A stretch of 52,208 nt of DNA from Acidobacteriota bacterium. Lineage in GTDB: Bacteria; Acidobacteriota; Thermoanaerobaculia; Multivoradales; Multivoraceae. The notes below the pieces were generated by a model. It searched no databases. It saw nothing but the letters and a program-made list of their open reading frames with translations, and was not told where the DNA came from. Shown piece after piece: positions 1-9,945 of this stretch. How positions within the stretch are numbered: the stretch's first letter is position 1; every line of letters begins with the position of its first letter. Made by a program: the position numbers and the translations under genes. Location of the stretch: assembly GCA_003388555.1 (NCBI GenBank), contig QQVD01000024.1:1-52208 (forward strand), written 5' to 3'.

Positions 1-114
1 CCAACCCCCACCCCCTGACCCCTCTCCCCTCCCTCCCATGGCCGCCTTTCCGGCCTTCCACGTGGTCCCCTCCGAAGGCGCCGACCCTGGCGCCACTCGA
101 CGGAGGAAGACGCC

Positions 115-1878
115 GTGACCACGAACTCCAGAATCGCCCCCAACCCCGGCTCGCTGAGGCGCACCCAGACCGCGCTGACCCCGCTGACCGTGCTGGCCGC
201 CTTGACTGGGCTGCTCGCCACCGCGCCCGCTCTGCACGCAGCGATCTTCTACGTCGGCAGCGAGCCCGAGTGCGACACGACGACGATCAACGGCGCGGTC
301 GTCGGTGCCGCCTCCACTCCGAACGAGGCCGACGAGATACGGCTCACTGAGGATCAGACGAACGTCAATCGGGAGCTGCGCAACTTCGATCCCGACACCA
401 TCGGCACCATCACCATCAGCGGCAACTGGTCGAGCTGCGTCGATCGAGCCGCGCGCGGCCTGCCCCCTGCCACCAGGATCTCCGGCAACGGCAGCGATCC
501 GGTGTTCGAGGTGGTCGCCGACGGCGCGGAGAGCGTCGTCACCTTCGACCAATTGGAGATCATCGGCTCCGCGGACGGCGTCGGCATCGCGTCGGGGCGC
601 GGCGTCACGATCGTAGGGCCGGCCGAGGTCTCCTTCCTCGCTTCGCGCATCCTCGACTTCCAGGGCGGGCTCGAGATCGAGGGCGGGGCCGAGGTCCTCC
701 TCGATGGCGACACGATCATCGCCGGCAACGTCGGTCTGCCCGGAGCCGGCCTCCTCTGCCACGGTTCCACGGTGCGCTCGGCGGCCAACATCGCCGACAA
801 CGCGACCGCCAGCAGTGGTGGCGGTGTCTTCCTCGACAGCGGCTGCGTCTTCCATCTGCTCAGTGGAGCGCAGGTGCGCTACAACCAGGCGGGCTGGGGT
901 GGCGGTTTCGCGATCGGCGCCGGGGCGCGCCTCGAGCCCGAGTCGAGCGATCCGATCTTCAGCGCCTTCGTCTTCGGCAACGTCGCCCAGAACGAGGGCG
1001 GCGGCCTCTACGTGGTCAACGGCGGCTACGCCGAGATCGAGAACACCTGGGTGCGAGACAACTCGGCTGGCGAGCGCGGCGGCGGGGTCTTCGTCGACGT
1101 CGACAGCACCTTCTTCATGAGCCGCAACGGCCCCAGCTGCATCAGGGACCAGGGCTGCTCCAGACTCAGCGGCAACAGCATCAGCACGGCCGGCGGCAAT
1201 CGCGAAGGCACGGCGCTGTACGTCGGCGGCGGCTCGACCGCGGGCCTGTTCACCACCCACGTCGAAGGCAACGACGCGATCGACGACGTCGGCACCGTGC
1301 TGGTGGCCAGCGGCGCCACGACCCAGCTCAGCCTCGAAGGCGTGGCGCTATCGGGCAACCGCACCGAGAGCCTCTTCGACGCCCGCAGCGGCGCCGAGGT
1401 CCTCGTCGCCTACACCTCGGCGGCCGACAACGGCTTCGACACCGAGGGCTCCGCCGCCGCCGCCGGCGGGCGCGCCTGGAACGGAACGCTCGAGATCTAC
1501 TCCAGCGCTCTGTGGGGCCACGGTGCGTTCGACGCCACCGGCGGCGGCACCATCTACGCCGACTGCCTGGTGGCGCAGACCACGACCGGGATCACCACCC
1601 TCGACGAGCACACCGTCGGAATCGACCCGCTCTTCGTCGATCCGGGCGCCACCAATCTGCGCCTCGCCGCCCACTCCGTCGCCGTCGACTACTGCGACGT
1701 GGCCAACTACGTGCCGCTGTTCCGCGATCTCGACGACCAGCCACGCGGCTGGGACGCGCCGACCGTCCCGGACGACCTCGGGGACTACGACGTCGGCGCC
1801 TACGAGCTGTTCGGCCTGCTGTTCGGCGACGGCTTCGAGAGCGGTGATCCTTCCGCGTGGTCTGCGACCACGCCCTGA
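115..1878 (+). CDS. Secreted beta-helix (polymorphic repeat) protein with DGFESG...WS tail
   Basis: Begins at a GTG preceded by GGAGG about 8 bases upstream; 587 residues. The N-terminus is a long signal peptide: a basic n-region, then a hydrophobic stretch near residues 23-42 ending LHAA. The body is rich in short Gly/Asn/Asp repeats (GNxxxxxGGG, VFGNVAQNEGGGLYV and similar) typical of right-handed parallel beta-helix / polymorphic outer-membrane-protein-like surface proteins; several Cys are present. The last 20 residues (1816-1875) end FGDGFESGDPSAWSATTP, a tail shared with five other proteins here. Probably exported and displayed at the cell surface. No enzymatic motif is visible, so adhesive or structural roles are inference. 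It appears monocistronic; the next gene starts about 260 bases downstream. Confidence 0.85.
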   Translation: MTTNSRIAPNPGSLRRTQTALTPLTVLAALTGLLATAPALHAAIFYVGSEPECDTTTINGAVVGAASTPNEADEIRLTEDQTNVNRELRNFDPDTIGTITISGNWSSCVDRAARGLPPATRISGNGSDPVFEVVADGAESVVTFDQLEIIGSADGVGIASGRGVTIVGPAEVSFLASRILDFQGGLEIEGGAEVLLDGDTIIAGNVGLPGAGLLCHGSTVRSAANIADNATASSGGGVFLDSGCVFHLLSGAQVRYNQAGWGGGFAIGAGARLEPESSDPIFSAFVFGNVAQNEGGGLYVVNGGYAEIENTWVRDNSAGERGGGVFVDVDSTFFMSRNGPSCIRDQGCSRLSGNSISTAGGNREGTALYVGGGSTAGLFTTHVEGNDAIDDVGTVLVASGATTQLSLEGVALSGNRTESLFDARSGAEVLVAYTSAADNGFDTEGSAAAAGGRAWNGTLEIYSSALWGHGAFDATGGGTIYADCLVAQTTTGITTLDEHTVGIDPLFVDPGATNLRLAAHSVAVDYCDVANYVPLFRDLDDQPRGWDAPTVPDDLGDYDVGAYELFGLLFGDGFESGDPSAWSATTP

Positions 1879-2137
1879 AGGATCTCCGCTCCTCGGTCGG
1901 AACTCGCTTCGCCTCCGGCTCTGCGAGAAGGGGACACGTGTCGTTCTCGAGCTGACCGCTGCTTCGATCGCTCGCGGTTCCACTGACGCCAACCGGCCTC
2001 GCCCCGAGGTGCGAGAGCGCCGGACGGCTTCGGTGGGTTGAAGGGCCCACGGCAGGCACCGCGTCTGTTGCTGGTAGGCGATGGGCGAGCGCGAGCACGT
2101 CAGCTCACCTCGCCCGAGGCCTCCGAAGGGAGCGACG

Positions 2138-4810
2138 ATGCGCCAGACCGAAGGAGCGGTCCCCTTGATCGACCGCAGAGCTCTCGGGCACCGGACGGCG
2201 CGAGCCTCGGACAGCCGGATCCTGGCATTCGTACTCGCGTTGTTCGCAGCGAGCGCCCTCGCTCAACTGAGTCCCGAGTCCACCGAGACGCTATCGGCGA
2301 CGATGCTCCAGGGTCTCGGCGAGCAACTGGTCGCCGGAGACCTCGACGGCGACGGTGACGACGAGCTCTTCGTCGTGGCGTCGAACGGCTGGGCCGTCTA
2401 CCAGCGTCTCGACTCGGGAGAGTACGCGCTGGTCGGCGAGGTGGACCTGCCGTTCCCGAGTGTCTTCGCGGTCTGCGACGTCATCCCCGAGGTTCCCGGG
2501 GAGGAGTTGATCTGGGGTTTCCCGGAGGCTGCGGACATCGCAGGCGACGAAGCCGGAGTGGTACAGATCCTGACCACCGAGTTGTCCGGCGGCGGAATCA
2601 CGCTCGACATCGTCACCCGGTTCGATCAGCACGACGCCAACGTGCCGGGCAACGGCACGGTGGAGCCCGAGGCCGGCGACCACTTCGGCGCCACCCTCGC
2701 CGCCGGCGACTTCAACGGCGACGGAATCTGCGACGTGGCGATCGGCGCCCCGGACGAGGACCTCGGCCCCGACGTCGACGCCGGCAGCGTGCACGTCTTC
2801 CTCGGGCCGGTCGATCCGGATACGGGCAGTGCGACCTTCCTGCCGCAGATCGTTCAGGGCTCGAATGGGGTCCCCGGAGTGACCGAGGACGGCGACCGCT
2901 TCGGCTCGGTCCTGAGCTCGGGGCGCATCGAGGACACGCTCCTGGATGGGGACCAGCTGGTGGTCGGCGCTCCCGACGAGGTGCTGCCCAGCTCCGACGA
3001 GGGCGCCGTCTGGGTGGTGCCCTACGGAACGACCGAGTTCCTGGTCGACGACGCCACCCTGTTCTACGCGCAGGAGCTCGGCTTCGACGGCGGGCCGAAC
3101 GATCGCTTCGGCGCTTCCCTGGCGACGGGCGACCTCGACGGAAATGGCTGGGACGAGCTGGCCATCGGCGCTCCCCGCACCACGGTGGACGGAGTCAGCT
3201 CGTCGGCCGGGGTCGTCTACGTCGTTCCCGGGTGGGGACCGTTCTCTCCGCCGAGCTCGGCCGAGCAGTTGACGATCCTCTCGACCGGGGTCTCCTCCAG
3301 CTTCGCCGAGCACTTCGGCGAATCCGTCGCCATCGGCCAGACGGACGGCGACCTGTTCTCCGATCTCGCGGTCGGCGTGCCGTTCGATCCTCTGGTCTCC
3401 AGCCGGGGCACACCTGCCCACGGCAGCATCCAGATCTTCACCGGCGGCTCCGATGCCCTCTCCTTCCAGCGTCAGATCGTGCAGTCCGACATCCCCGGCG
3501 AGGACACCGAGGTGGAGCACTTCGGCGAAGTGCTCCTCTTCGCCGACACCCGCGCCGACGGCACCGCCGATCTCCTGGTCGGGGTTCCCCGCGAGAACCT
3601 CATCCAGGGCGGCGACGACACAGGTGTCGTGCAGCTCGTTCCGAGTGCGGGTCGGATGCGCCGGGCGGCGCTGCTCAGCCAGGTCGGCGAGCTGTCGCCC
3701 CACGACCGCGGCACCACCCCGAGCCTCACGGAGCGCATCGGGAACTACGCGGTCAACGGCGACGGCACCGCGGTCTTCGGGCGCTCGGACTCCGACGAGT
3801 CGTCGCTGGAGACCTCGGACGGCACCGTGCTGGTCTACGGCGTCGATCTCGACGCCGGAGGCGTCGCGACCGGCGCCGGTTCACCCTTCGCCTGGATCGA
3901 TCGCGCTCCGGGCACCCTCGCCTCGTCGGCCGGCGTCCTCGGTCAGGTCGGTGACTCGTCGCCCGACGGCGGCACCTACAGCGACTTCAACCAGCTGATG
4001 CTCGACGACTCCGGTCACGCTCACTGGATCGGCGACACCACGAGCAACCGCCACCTCTACCGGTCCGTGCCCGGCAGCGGGATCGTCGACCGACTGCTCT
4101 CGATCGGCGATCCACTGCCCGGCGGAGGCACGGTCGGCGACATCCACCGTTTCGACCTCTCCCACGGCGGCAACCACCTGCTGGCCAGCCTCGCCCCCGG
4201 GATCCTCTGGCTCGACGGCGCCGTCGTGCAGCGGGAGGGGGAGATCTTCGCTCCCACGGGCATTGCCTACAGGGACGTCATCTCCATCTCGGTGAACTCG
4301 AGCGGCAACTTCGTCTTCAACGCCCGTCCCGAGATGTCCATCGGCAGCACCCTGGACCGCTTCGTCTCGAGCGCCGGCTCGGAGATCACCAACACCACGA
4401 CCATCGGTCCCGTCTTCCTCGAAGGCATGGAGGCCCGCGCGGTCGCGATCAACGACGCCGGCGAGACCGTCGGCGTCTTCGAGCACTTCCGCCGTGGCGG
4501 AGTGGTCTTCCTGGCCTGCGACCCGGCAGATCTCTCCGCGGCTGTGCCGCTGTTGATCACCGGCGACGTGCTCGACGTCGACGGCGACGGCAGCGGCGAG
4601 CTGAAGGTCACCGGGCTCCCGCATCTGGGCCTCGAGCAACCGGAGCTGACCACAGGCGGCACCGCATTCCTGCGCCTCGAGGTCGAGGACCTCACCGGTG
4701 CGACCGAGGAGCGCGACGCTCTCGTCGGACTGGCGACGAACGGCTGTCCGCTCTTCGCCGACGGCTACGAGAGCGGCGACACCTCGGCGTGGTCTCTCAC
4801 CACGCCCTGA
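2138..4810 (+). CDS. Secreted FG-GAP repeat (integrin-like propeller) protein with C-terminal tail
   Basis: I chose the ATG at 2138 (890 residues): it has GAAGGGAG just upstream and places a normal signal peptide (hydrophobic ILAFVLALFAASALA) at the N-terminus. A start 57 bases earlier would extend it without a comparable ribosome site. The first ~500 residues contain at least five FG-GAP units with paired signatures such as DHFGATLAAGDFNGDG...IGAPDED and DRFGASLATGDLDGNG...IGAP, including Asp-rich DxDxDG calcium-loop motifs, so a seven-bladed beta-propeller is likely. The C-terminal half is a different repeat-poor secreted region with NDAGETVG-like motifs. It ends LFADGYESGDTSAWSLTTP, the shared tail. 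Function unknown; calcium-dependent surface binding is inferred from the fold. Confidence 0.85.
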   Translation: MRQTEGAVPLIDRRALGHRTARASDSRILAFVLALFAASALAQLSPESTETLSATMLQGLGEQLVAGDLDGDGDDELFVVASNGWAVYQRLDSGEYALVGEVDLPFPSVFAVCDVIPEVPGEELIWGFPEAADIAGDEAGVVQILTTELSGGGITLDIVTRFDQHDANVPGNGTVEPEAGDHFGATLAAGDFNGDGICDVAIGAPDEDLGPDVDAGSVHVFLGPVDPDTGSATFLPQIVQGSNGVPGVTEDGDRFGSVLSSGRIEDTLLDGDQLVVGAPDEVLPSSDEGAVWVVPYGTTEFLVDDATLFYAQELGFDGGPNDRFGASLATGDLDGNGWDELAIGAPRTTVDGVSSSAGVVYVVPGWGPFSPPSSAEQLTILSTGVSSSFAEHFGESVAIGQTDGDLFSDLAVGVPFDPLVSSRGTPAHGSIQIFTGGSDALSFQRQIVQSDIPGEDTEVEHFGEVLLFADTRADGTADLLVGVPRENLIQGGDDTGVVQLVPSAGRMRRAALLSQVGELSPHDRGTTPSLTERIGNYAVNGDGTAVFGRSDSDESSLETSDGTVLVYGVDLDAGGVATGAGSPFAWIDRAPGTLASSAGVLGQVGDSSPDGGTYSDFNQLMLDDSGHAHWIGDTTSNRHLYRSVPGSGIVDRLLSIGDPLPGGGTVGDIHRFDLSHGGNHLLASLAPGILWLDGAVVQREGEIFAPTGIAYRDVISISVNSSGNFVFNARPEMSIGSTLDRFVSSAGSEITNTTTIGPVFLEGMEARAVAINDAGETVGVFEHFRRGGVVFLACDPADLSAAVPLLITGDVLDVDGDGSGELKVTGLPHLGLEQPELTTGGTAFLRLEVEDLTGATEERDALVGLATNGCPLFADGYESGDTSAWSLTTP

Positions 4811-4878
4811 GGCGTCGCCGCCATCTCTCCGAGCCAGAGGCAGCTGGTTCGCCGGCCGCGAGTCGAGGTGACCAGGAT

Positions 4879-5406
4879 TTACGGCGTCTCCCAGTGCACC
4901 TCGATGCGATCGACCGCGGCGCCCCGGTTCACGATGCACTGGACGGTCGCCTCCAGGAGGCCCGACGACGCCCAGGGCGGCGGCGAGAAGTAGGCCGTTC
5001 CGTGACTGTAGCGCCAGGTGACCCACTCCCACTCGTACTCGCGACCCGAAGCGTCGCGAATTCCGCACCAGGCGGAAGCGCGTGAGGAGTGCTCGAGAAC
5101 CGCCCGTACCTCGACGAGATCGGCGCCCGGCACGAAGCCGGTGAGAGGACAGGTCGCCAGGATCACGTCCCAGCTGCTGCTCCCCGTGTTCAGGAGGCGA
5201 TTGTCCGGGTACTCGACGAACGTCGGGTTGGTGGTCAGCAGATGCGAAGGCTTGCAGCTCGCGCCTGGCACTCCCTGAACGTAGCGCCGCGCCGCGGCCG
5301 GAGCGGCGGTGCTCACGGCAAGGACGGCGAGCGCCGCGCCCATGGCGAACCAGCGTCGCTGGAAGCGGAATCGAGTTGGGTGACGGTGCCTCGGGGTGGC
5401 TTGCAT
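4879..5406 (-). CDS. Small secreted Cys-containing protein, unknown function
   Basis: 175 residues, ATG at 5406 with GGAGGG about 7 bases upstream. A clear signal peptide (FAMGAALAVLAVSTAAPAAA) precedes a mature part of about 140 residues with four Cys (in SCKPS, TCPL, WCGI, QCIV) that could form two disulfides in the periplasm or outside the cell. I do not recognise the family. The pattern of Cys, an Asn-Thr-Gly-Ser stretch and a central CPL resembles small secreted proteins common in Acidobacteriota genomes, but that is only an impression. It converges with the FG-GAP gene (68 bases between stops) and diverges from the ELWxxDGT gene. Confidence 0.75.
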   Translation of the reverse strand: MQATPRHRHPTRFRFQRRWFAMGAALAVLAVSTAAPAAARRYVQGVPGASCKPSHLLTTNPTFVEYPDNRLLNTGSSSWDVILATCPLTGFVPGADLVEVRAVLEHSSRASAWCGIRDASGREYEWEWVTWRYSHGTAYFSPPPWASSGLLEATVQCIVNRGAAVDRIEVHWETP

Positions 5407-5430
5407 GACGGTCCCTCCTGCGGGTCATCG

Positions 5431-5446
5431 CTCGTCGGGCGACGAG
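5431..5446. promoter_or_regulatory. Inverted repeat upstream of the small secreted protein gene
   Basis: CTCGTCG-GG-CGACGAG, 7-base arms with a 2-base centre, 25-40 bases upstream of the minus-strand ATG at 5406 within the 282-base divergent intergenic region. Position suits an operator or 5' leader hairpin. The centre is short for an RNA loop, so a DNA-binding site is slightly favoured. Chance occurrence cannot be excluded in GC-rich DNA. Confidence 0.3.
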
Positions 5447-5688
5447 AGTGTCGGCCGACCTCGGACTCGGGCGGCCCTCGGCAGCCACCCTCACACCCAC
5501 ACACGCAGGCCGTCGCGAGACCGTGCCAGCTTCCCCGCCCGCCCCACCCACCGGACGGGAACTCCGACCCGCCGCCCCAACGCATCACCCCGCGCGTTCG
5601 TACGCTTGGGTAGCACAGAGAGAACCAGCCACCGGAGCGGCTCGATGCCGGTCCGCCGGACATCCGTCACATTCGGGGAGAGCCTGAT

Positions 5689-8600
5689 TTGCGTGTACAC
5701 GACGGCTGCTTTCGATCCGCACTGGCGCTCCTGGCGCGATGCGCACCGTGCATCCTCGCTGCGCTGGCCTTCGCCGCGGCGGCCAGCTCACAGCCGATCG
5801 AGCTCGTCGCCGACCTCGATCCGTCGCAGCACCCCGGCGGCTCGGACAGCCAGGGGTGGGTGGAGGCCGGCGGCCTGGTCTACTTTCCCCGGCTCGAAGA
5901 GGACGCTTACCAGCTCTGGCGCAGCGACGGCAGCGCCTCGGGGACCTGGCTGCTGAGGGAATGGCCGATCCGCGCCTTCTCCGCCGACCTGCGCGGCGCC
6001 GAGCTCTCCGACGGGCGACTGCTCTTCTCGATGTTCGGCGCCGCCGACCTGGGAGTCGGCGAGGAGCTGTGGATCAGCGACGGAACCCCAGAGGGCACAC
6101 TCCTGTACGCCGACCTCTGCCCGGGGCCGTGTCACGGTGAGCCGGCGCCGCGAGGAGCCGTGCCGCCGAGCGGCCTCGGGTTCCACCGACTGGCCAACGA
6201 GGTCCTCTTCGTCGCCAGGCCGGACGGGGAGAACCGGCTCTTCGCGACCGACGGCGGTGCCGCCGGGCCTCGCCTCGCCAGCGAGCTCCAGGTCGTCGCC
6301 TTCGCCGTCGACCCGCAGGGTGTGCTGCTGGTGAGCGCTCCGCCAGCTCCCGACGGACCGATCGAGCTCTGGTCGAGCTCCGGGCTGCCGGGTAGCGAGA
6401 ACAGCCTGGGAGTGTTGCCGCATGGCGTCGTGCGGGCCTTCGCACCCCACGCCGACGGTGCGCTGCTCCTCGCCTCGCAGGACTTCTCGAGCCCGCTGCA
6501 CCTCTACCGCGTGCGGCGCAGCGGGATCGAGCAGCTCGCCAGCTACGCCTCGTCCTTCGAGCTGCGCAGCTTCGCCGTCGCCGGATCCCTCGCCTTCCTG
6601 CGCCTGGTCGACAGCAGCGGCTGCCGCCTGCACCGCACCGACGGCACGCCGTCCGGGACGTTCGAGATCGCAATGCCGCCGGGGCCAGCGGGCTTTCCTC
6701 CCTGCGTCGACGACACCGCTGCCCTCGGCGAGCGTCTCGTCTTCGCCCAGGCCACCGCTGCCGAGGGGCTCGAGCCGTGGATCACCGACGGCAGCGCCGC
6801 GGGCACCTTCCGCCTGGTCGACCACCTGCCGGGGCCGGAGAGCGGCCGGCCCAACCGGCTGACGACCGTGGGCGGGCAGGTGTTCTGGTTCGCCGACGAC
6901 CCGGGCGGCCCAGCCCTCTGGACCACCGACGGCTCGACGAGCGGTACCCGGAGGGTGCGCGGGTTCGACTCCGTCGGCGCCGACCACTTCAGGCGTCCGC
7001 CGCTGGGCGCGCTCGCCGATCGGGCGGTCTTCCCGGCCGAGGAGGACGGTTCGGGCCTCGAACCATGGATCAGTGACGGCACCTCGGACGGCACAGAGCA
7101 GATCTCCGATCTGTCGCCCGATCGAGCCTCTTCGCGTCCGCTGCCGCTCTCCGTCGAGATCGGAAGCGTCGTCGCCGCCAGCAGGGAGCCGGACGGCGGG
7201 CCGGAGTTGTTCAGGGCCTTCGGCGATCACACGATCTTCCCGCTCGCGGACCTCGACGGCGGGGCGCTGACCGGAGCCAGCATCGGAGGGCAGGTGCTGA
7301 CTCGGGTGGTCGAGGGCGACGCCCTGTTCGGCCCGACCTCGGTGCGTGCCGTGGACCTCGAATCAGGCGATCAGGAGACCCTCCTCGTCGGCTCGCTGTT
7401 CGCCGCTGCGGTGGAGTTGGACCAGAGCGCTCTGGTGGTGACCCAGCGCGCATTGTCGAGCTCGATTCGAGCCCTCGAGTCCGTCTGGTCGACCGACGGA
7501 ACCGTGCCCGGAACTCGCCTCCTCCTCGACGCCCTGCAAGGCCAGGCCAACATCGTCCTCGCTCCGAGAGCGCCACTGGTCGTGGACGGTGTCGGCTACT
7601 TCACCTACTTCACGGAGGCCTTCGGTGCCGAGATCTGGCGCAGCGACGGCACAGTCGAAGGCACCCGTCTGTTCGTTGATCTGCAACCGGGACCGAACGG
7701 CTCGCTGCCGCTGACCAGGTCCGCGACCGCGGATCGCCTCTTCGTCACCGCGACGATCGACGAGGACCACCACCTCGTGGCGATCGACCTGGCGGACGGG
7801 ACTCTCGACGTTGTCTCCGTCACCGAGACTCCCGGTCTACAGAACGGATTCGGACCCGTGGCGGGCCTTCGCGGCAGGCTCTTGTGGTTCGATGTCAGCT
7901 CCGTCGGCGAGATCGAGCTGTGGAGCAGCGACGCGACCCTCGAAGGCACCCAGCGCCTCGCCGCCTTCGAAGCCGCCCGCGGCCCCTTCACCACCGCTCG
8001 CGGCCTCGCCTACTTCGCCGCTGCCACGCCGCAGGGCGGCTATGAGCCCTGGCGCACCGACGGCACCCCGGAGGGCACCTTCGCCCTCGGCGACCTGACG
8101 ACGGGACCCGAGGGCTCGGGCCCCGAGGGGATGACTGCGATCGACGGCGTGGTGCTCTTCGCCGCCGCCACGCCGGAGACCGGGCAGGAGCTCTGGCGCA
8201 GCGACGGCACGCCGGAGGGCACCGTTCCCCTGGAGGAGATCGTGCCCGGTGCCGCGGGATCCCGGCCCCAGCGGCCCGCGATCTCCGACGACGCCGTGCT
8301 GCTCTCGGCCTGGCGTCCCGACGTCGGGCGCGAGCTCTTCGGGCTCGACCGGGCGGCGCTGCAAAGGCCCTGCGCCGCCACCGATCACACCCTCTGCCTC
8401 GGCGACGACCGCTTCCTGGTCGAGGCCGAGTGGCTCGATCGTGCCACCGGCCGGAGGGCACGCGCCAACGCGGTGCCCTTCCGCGAGGACACCGGCCTCT
8501 TCTGGTTCTTCGAGCCCGACAACGTCGAGCTGGTGGTCAAGGTGCTCGACGGCACCGCGATGAACGACCACCACTGGGTGTTCTACGGCGCCCTCTCCGA

Positions 8601-9156
8601 CGTCACCTACTGGGTCACCGTCGTCGACACCCTCACCGGCAGCACGCGCACCTACACCAACGACCAGGGCGAGCTCTGCGGCATCGGCGACACCCGCGCC
8701 CTGCCCTCCGCGGCCACCTTCGGACTCGACGCACCGCCGTCCCAGCTTTCGACACTCGCGACGACCGCTCGTCCTGAGATCCGTTCCGGGGGCTCCGCCA
8801 ACACGGCGCCGTGCGACCCCGACGCCCAGCTCTGTCTGCAGGGCGGACGCTTCGCGGTCGACGTCGAGTGGACCAGCTCGATCGGTCCGGTGCCGGACGG
8901 CGACGGCGTGCCGATCCCCGGCACCGACGACAGCGGCTACTTCTGGTTCTTCGACCCCGAGAACGTCGAGCTCGCCATCAAGGTGCTCGACGGCCGCCAC
9001 ATCAACGAGCGCTGGTGGGTCTATTTCGGAGCTCTCTCCGACGTCGGGTACACCCTGCGCGTCACCGACACCGCGACCGGAGAAGTGCGCACCTACCAGA
9101 ACCCCGAGGGAACCCTCTGCGGACAGGCCGACGTCGACGCCTTCGCGGAGCCCTGA
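5689..9156 (+). CDS. Secreted ELWxxDGT-repeat protein with two C-terminal FWFF domains
   Basis: 1155 residues from a TTG at 5689, preceded by GGGGAG 8 bases upstream; no ATG/GTG fits the frame better. The signal peptide is ALALLARCAPCILAALAF. From about residue 45 to 885 there are roughly eleven ELWxxDGT-type repeats, for example LWRSDGSASGT, LWISDGTPEGT, IWRSDGTVEGT, PWRTDGTPEGT, LWRSDGTPEGT, spaced about 50-100 residues; these form propeller-like surface proteins. The C-terminus carries two copies of a ~110-residue domain (nt 8368-8700 and 8809-9153), each with CL...RF-V...W, FWFF-P-NVEL, VKVLDG, a GALSDV core and a final LCG. It lacks the DGFESG tail of the other repeat proteins here, so the FWFF pair may replace it. 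Ligand unknown. Confidence 0.88.
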   Translation: MRVHDGCFRSALALLARCAPCILAALAFAAAASSQPIELVADLDPSQHPGGSDSQGWVEAGGLVYFPRLEEDAYQLWRSDGSASGTWLLREWPIRAFSADLRGAELSDGRLLFSMFGAADLGVGEELWISDGTPEGTLLYADLCPGPCHGEPAPRGAVPPSGLGFHRLANEVLFVARPDGENRLFATDGGAAGPRLASELQVVAFAVDPQGVLLVSAPPAPDGPIELWSSSGLPGSENSLGVLPHGVVRAFAPHADGALLLASQDFSSPLHLYRVRRSGIEQLASYASSFELRSFAVAGSLAFLRLVDSSGCRLHRTDGTPSGTFEIAMPPGPAGFPPCVDDTAALGERLVFAQATAAEGLEPWITDGSAAGTFRLVDHLPGPESGRPNRLTTVGGQVFWFADDPGGPALWTTDGSTSGTRRVRGFDSVGADHFRRPPLGALADRAVFPAEEDGSGLEPWISDGTSDGTEQISDLSPDRASSRPLPLSVEIGSVVAASREPDGGPELFRAFGDHTIFPLADLDGGALTGASIGGQVLTRVVEGDALFGPTSVRAVDLESGDQETLLVGSLFAAAVELDQSALVVTQRALSSSIRALESVWSTDGTVPGTRLLLDALQGQANIVLAPRAPLVVDGVGYFTYFTEAFGAEIWRSDGTVEGTRLFVDLQPGPNGSLPLTRSATADRLFVTATIDEDHHLVAIDLADGTLDVVSVTETPGLQNGFGPVAGLRGRLLWFDVSSVGEIELWSSDATLEGTQRLAAFEAARGPFTTARGLAYFAAATPQGGYEPWRTDGTPEGTFALGDLTTGPEGSGPEGMTAIDGVVLFAAATPETGQELWRSDGTPEGTVPLEEIVPGAAGSRPQRPAISDDAVLLSAWRPDVGRELFGLDRAALQRPCAATDHTLCLGDDRFLVEAEWLDRATGRRARANAVPFREDTGLFWFFEPDNVELVVKVLDGTAMNDHHWVFYGALSDVTYWVTVVDTLTGSTRTYTNDQGELCGIGDTRALPSAATFGLDAPPSQLSTLATTARPEIRSGGSANTAPCDPDAQLCLQGGRFAVDVEWTSSIGPVPDGDGVPIPGTDDSGYFWFFDPENVELAIKVLDGRHINERWWVYFGALSDVGYTLRVTDTATGEVRTYQNPEGTLCGQADVDAFAEP

Positions 9157-9351
9157 GGAGCCGAGAGGCGCGCGGGATGACTGCCGAGCCGCGTCTCGAC
9201 CCGGCGGGCGAAGGGCGGTGGGCCTCGGCTACGATCCGCGCGCTGATCGGGTGGCCTCGGTACGACGCGCTTCGCCTTCGGCCACTGAGAATCGCCGAGC
9301 GCAGTCGGGCGCCGCCGCCCAGCCGCGCTTCGCAACCCAAGGGAGGGATCC

Positions 9352-9834
9352 ATGAAGCACCTGCTCGTCGGCCGTCAGGCCTCGGTCGTCTCCTTCGCGT
9401 CGGTCTTCTGCCTGCTGACCACCAGTGCCTTCGCCGCAGTGACCGGCAAGTTCCTCGGCAACGGTCAGGCCGCACAGCTCGGCCACGCCGTCGCCCAGTC
9501 CGCCGACCCCTGGCAGGACGAGCCCACCTTCTCGATCGTGCTCTGCGAGAAGGATCCAGCCACCTCGGAGAACCCCTCGTTCTACGCCTCCTTCGGCCAC
9601 CTCGGTCACGCGCTGACCATCCGCATCACCGAGAGCGGCCAGATCATCGGCACCGAGGTCGCTCACCAGGCCCTCGAGCGCGCCGGCTTCTCCACCGTCG
9701 GCAGCCTGAAGGTCGAGGACTTCGCGATCGCGAATGGCACGCTGCGCGCCCGCTTCTACACCGAGGGACCCCAGGAGTTCGCCGGCGAGACCTGGGAGGT
9801 CGACCTGCGGGTCGAGGTGGCGTTGCCGAAGTAG
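9352..9834 (+). CDS. Small secreted protein, unknown function
   Basis: 160 residues, ATG with GGGAGGGATCC directly upstream. Signal peptide VVSFASVFCLLTTSAFA, cleavage likely after Ala-Phe-Ala. The mature part (about 125 residues) has one Cys and looks like a single globular beta-rich domain (FSIVLCEKD, ITESGQIIGTEVA, LRVEVALPK). I do not recognise the family. Stands alone between the ELWxxDGT gene and a convergent gene on the other strand. Confidence 0.75.
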   Translation: MKHLLVGRQASVVSFASVFCLLTTSAFAAVTGKFLGNGQAAQLGHAVAQSADPWQDEPTFSIVLCEKDPATSENPSFYASFGHLGHALTIRITESGQIIGTEVAHQALERAGFSTVGSLKVEDFAIANGTLRARFYTEGPQEFAGETWEVDLRVEVALPK

Positions 9835-9945
9835 GCGGCTCACCCGCCTCGACGAACGGTCCGAGCTGGCCACTGGACCTTGGGCAAGGACGATCTGCCC
9901 GACGAAGGGCCAGGCGAGCTGGTTGGTGCCAGCTCCGGCCGCGCT

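Noticed and set aside
3881-5551. 556-codon open frame on the minus strand
   Set aside because: It runs antisense through the FG-GAP gene and out of phase with the small secreted gene at 4879-5406, which has the signal peptide and ribosome site.
5700-9156. Repeated DNA in ELWxxDGT genes as a CRISPR-like or tandem array
   Set aside because: The repeats are imperfect and in phase with codons, conserved at protein level (xDGTxxGT) and not as evenly spaced DNA units.
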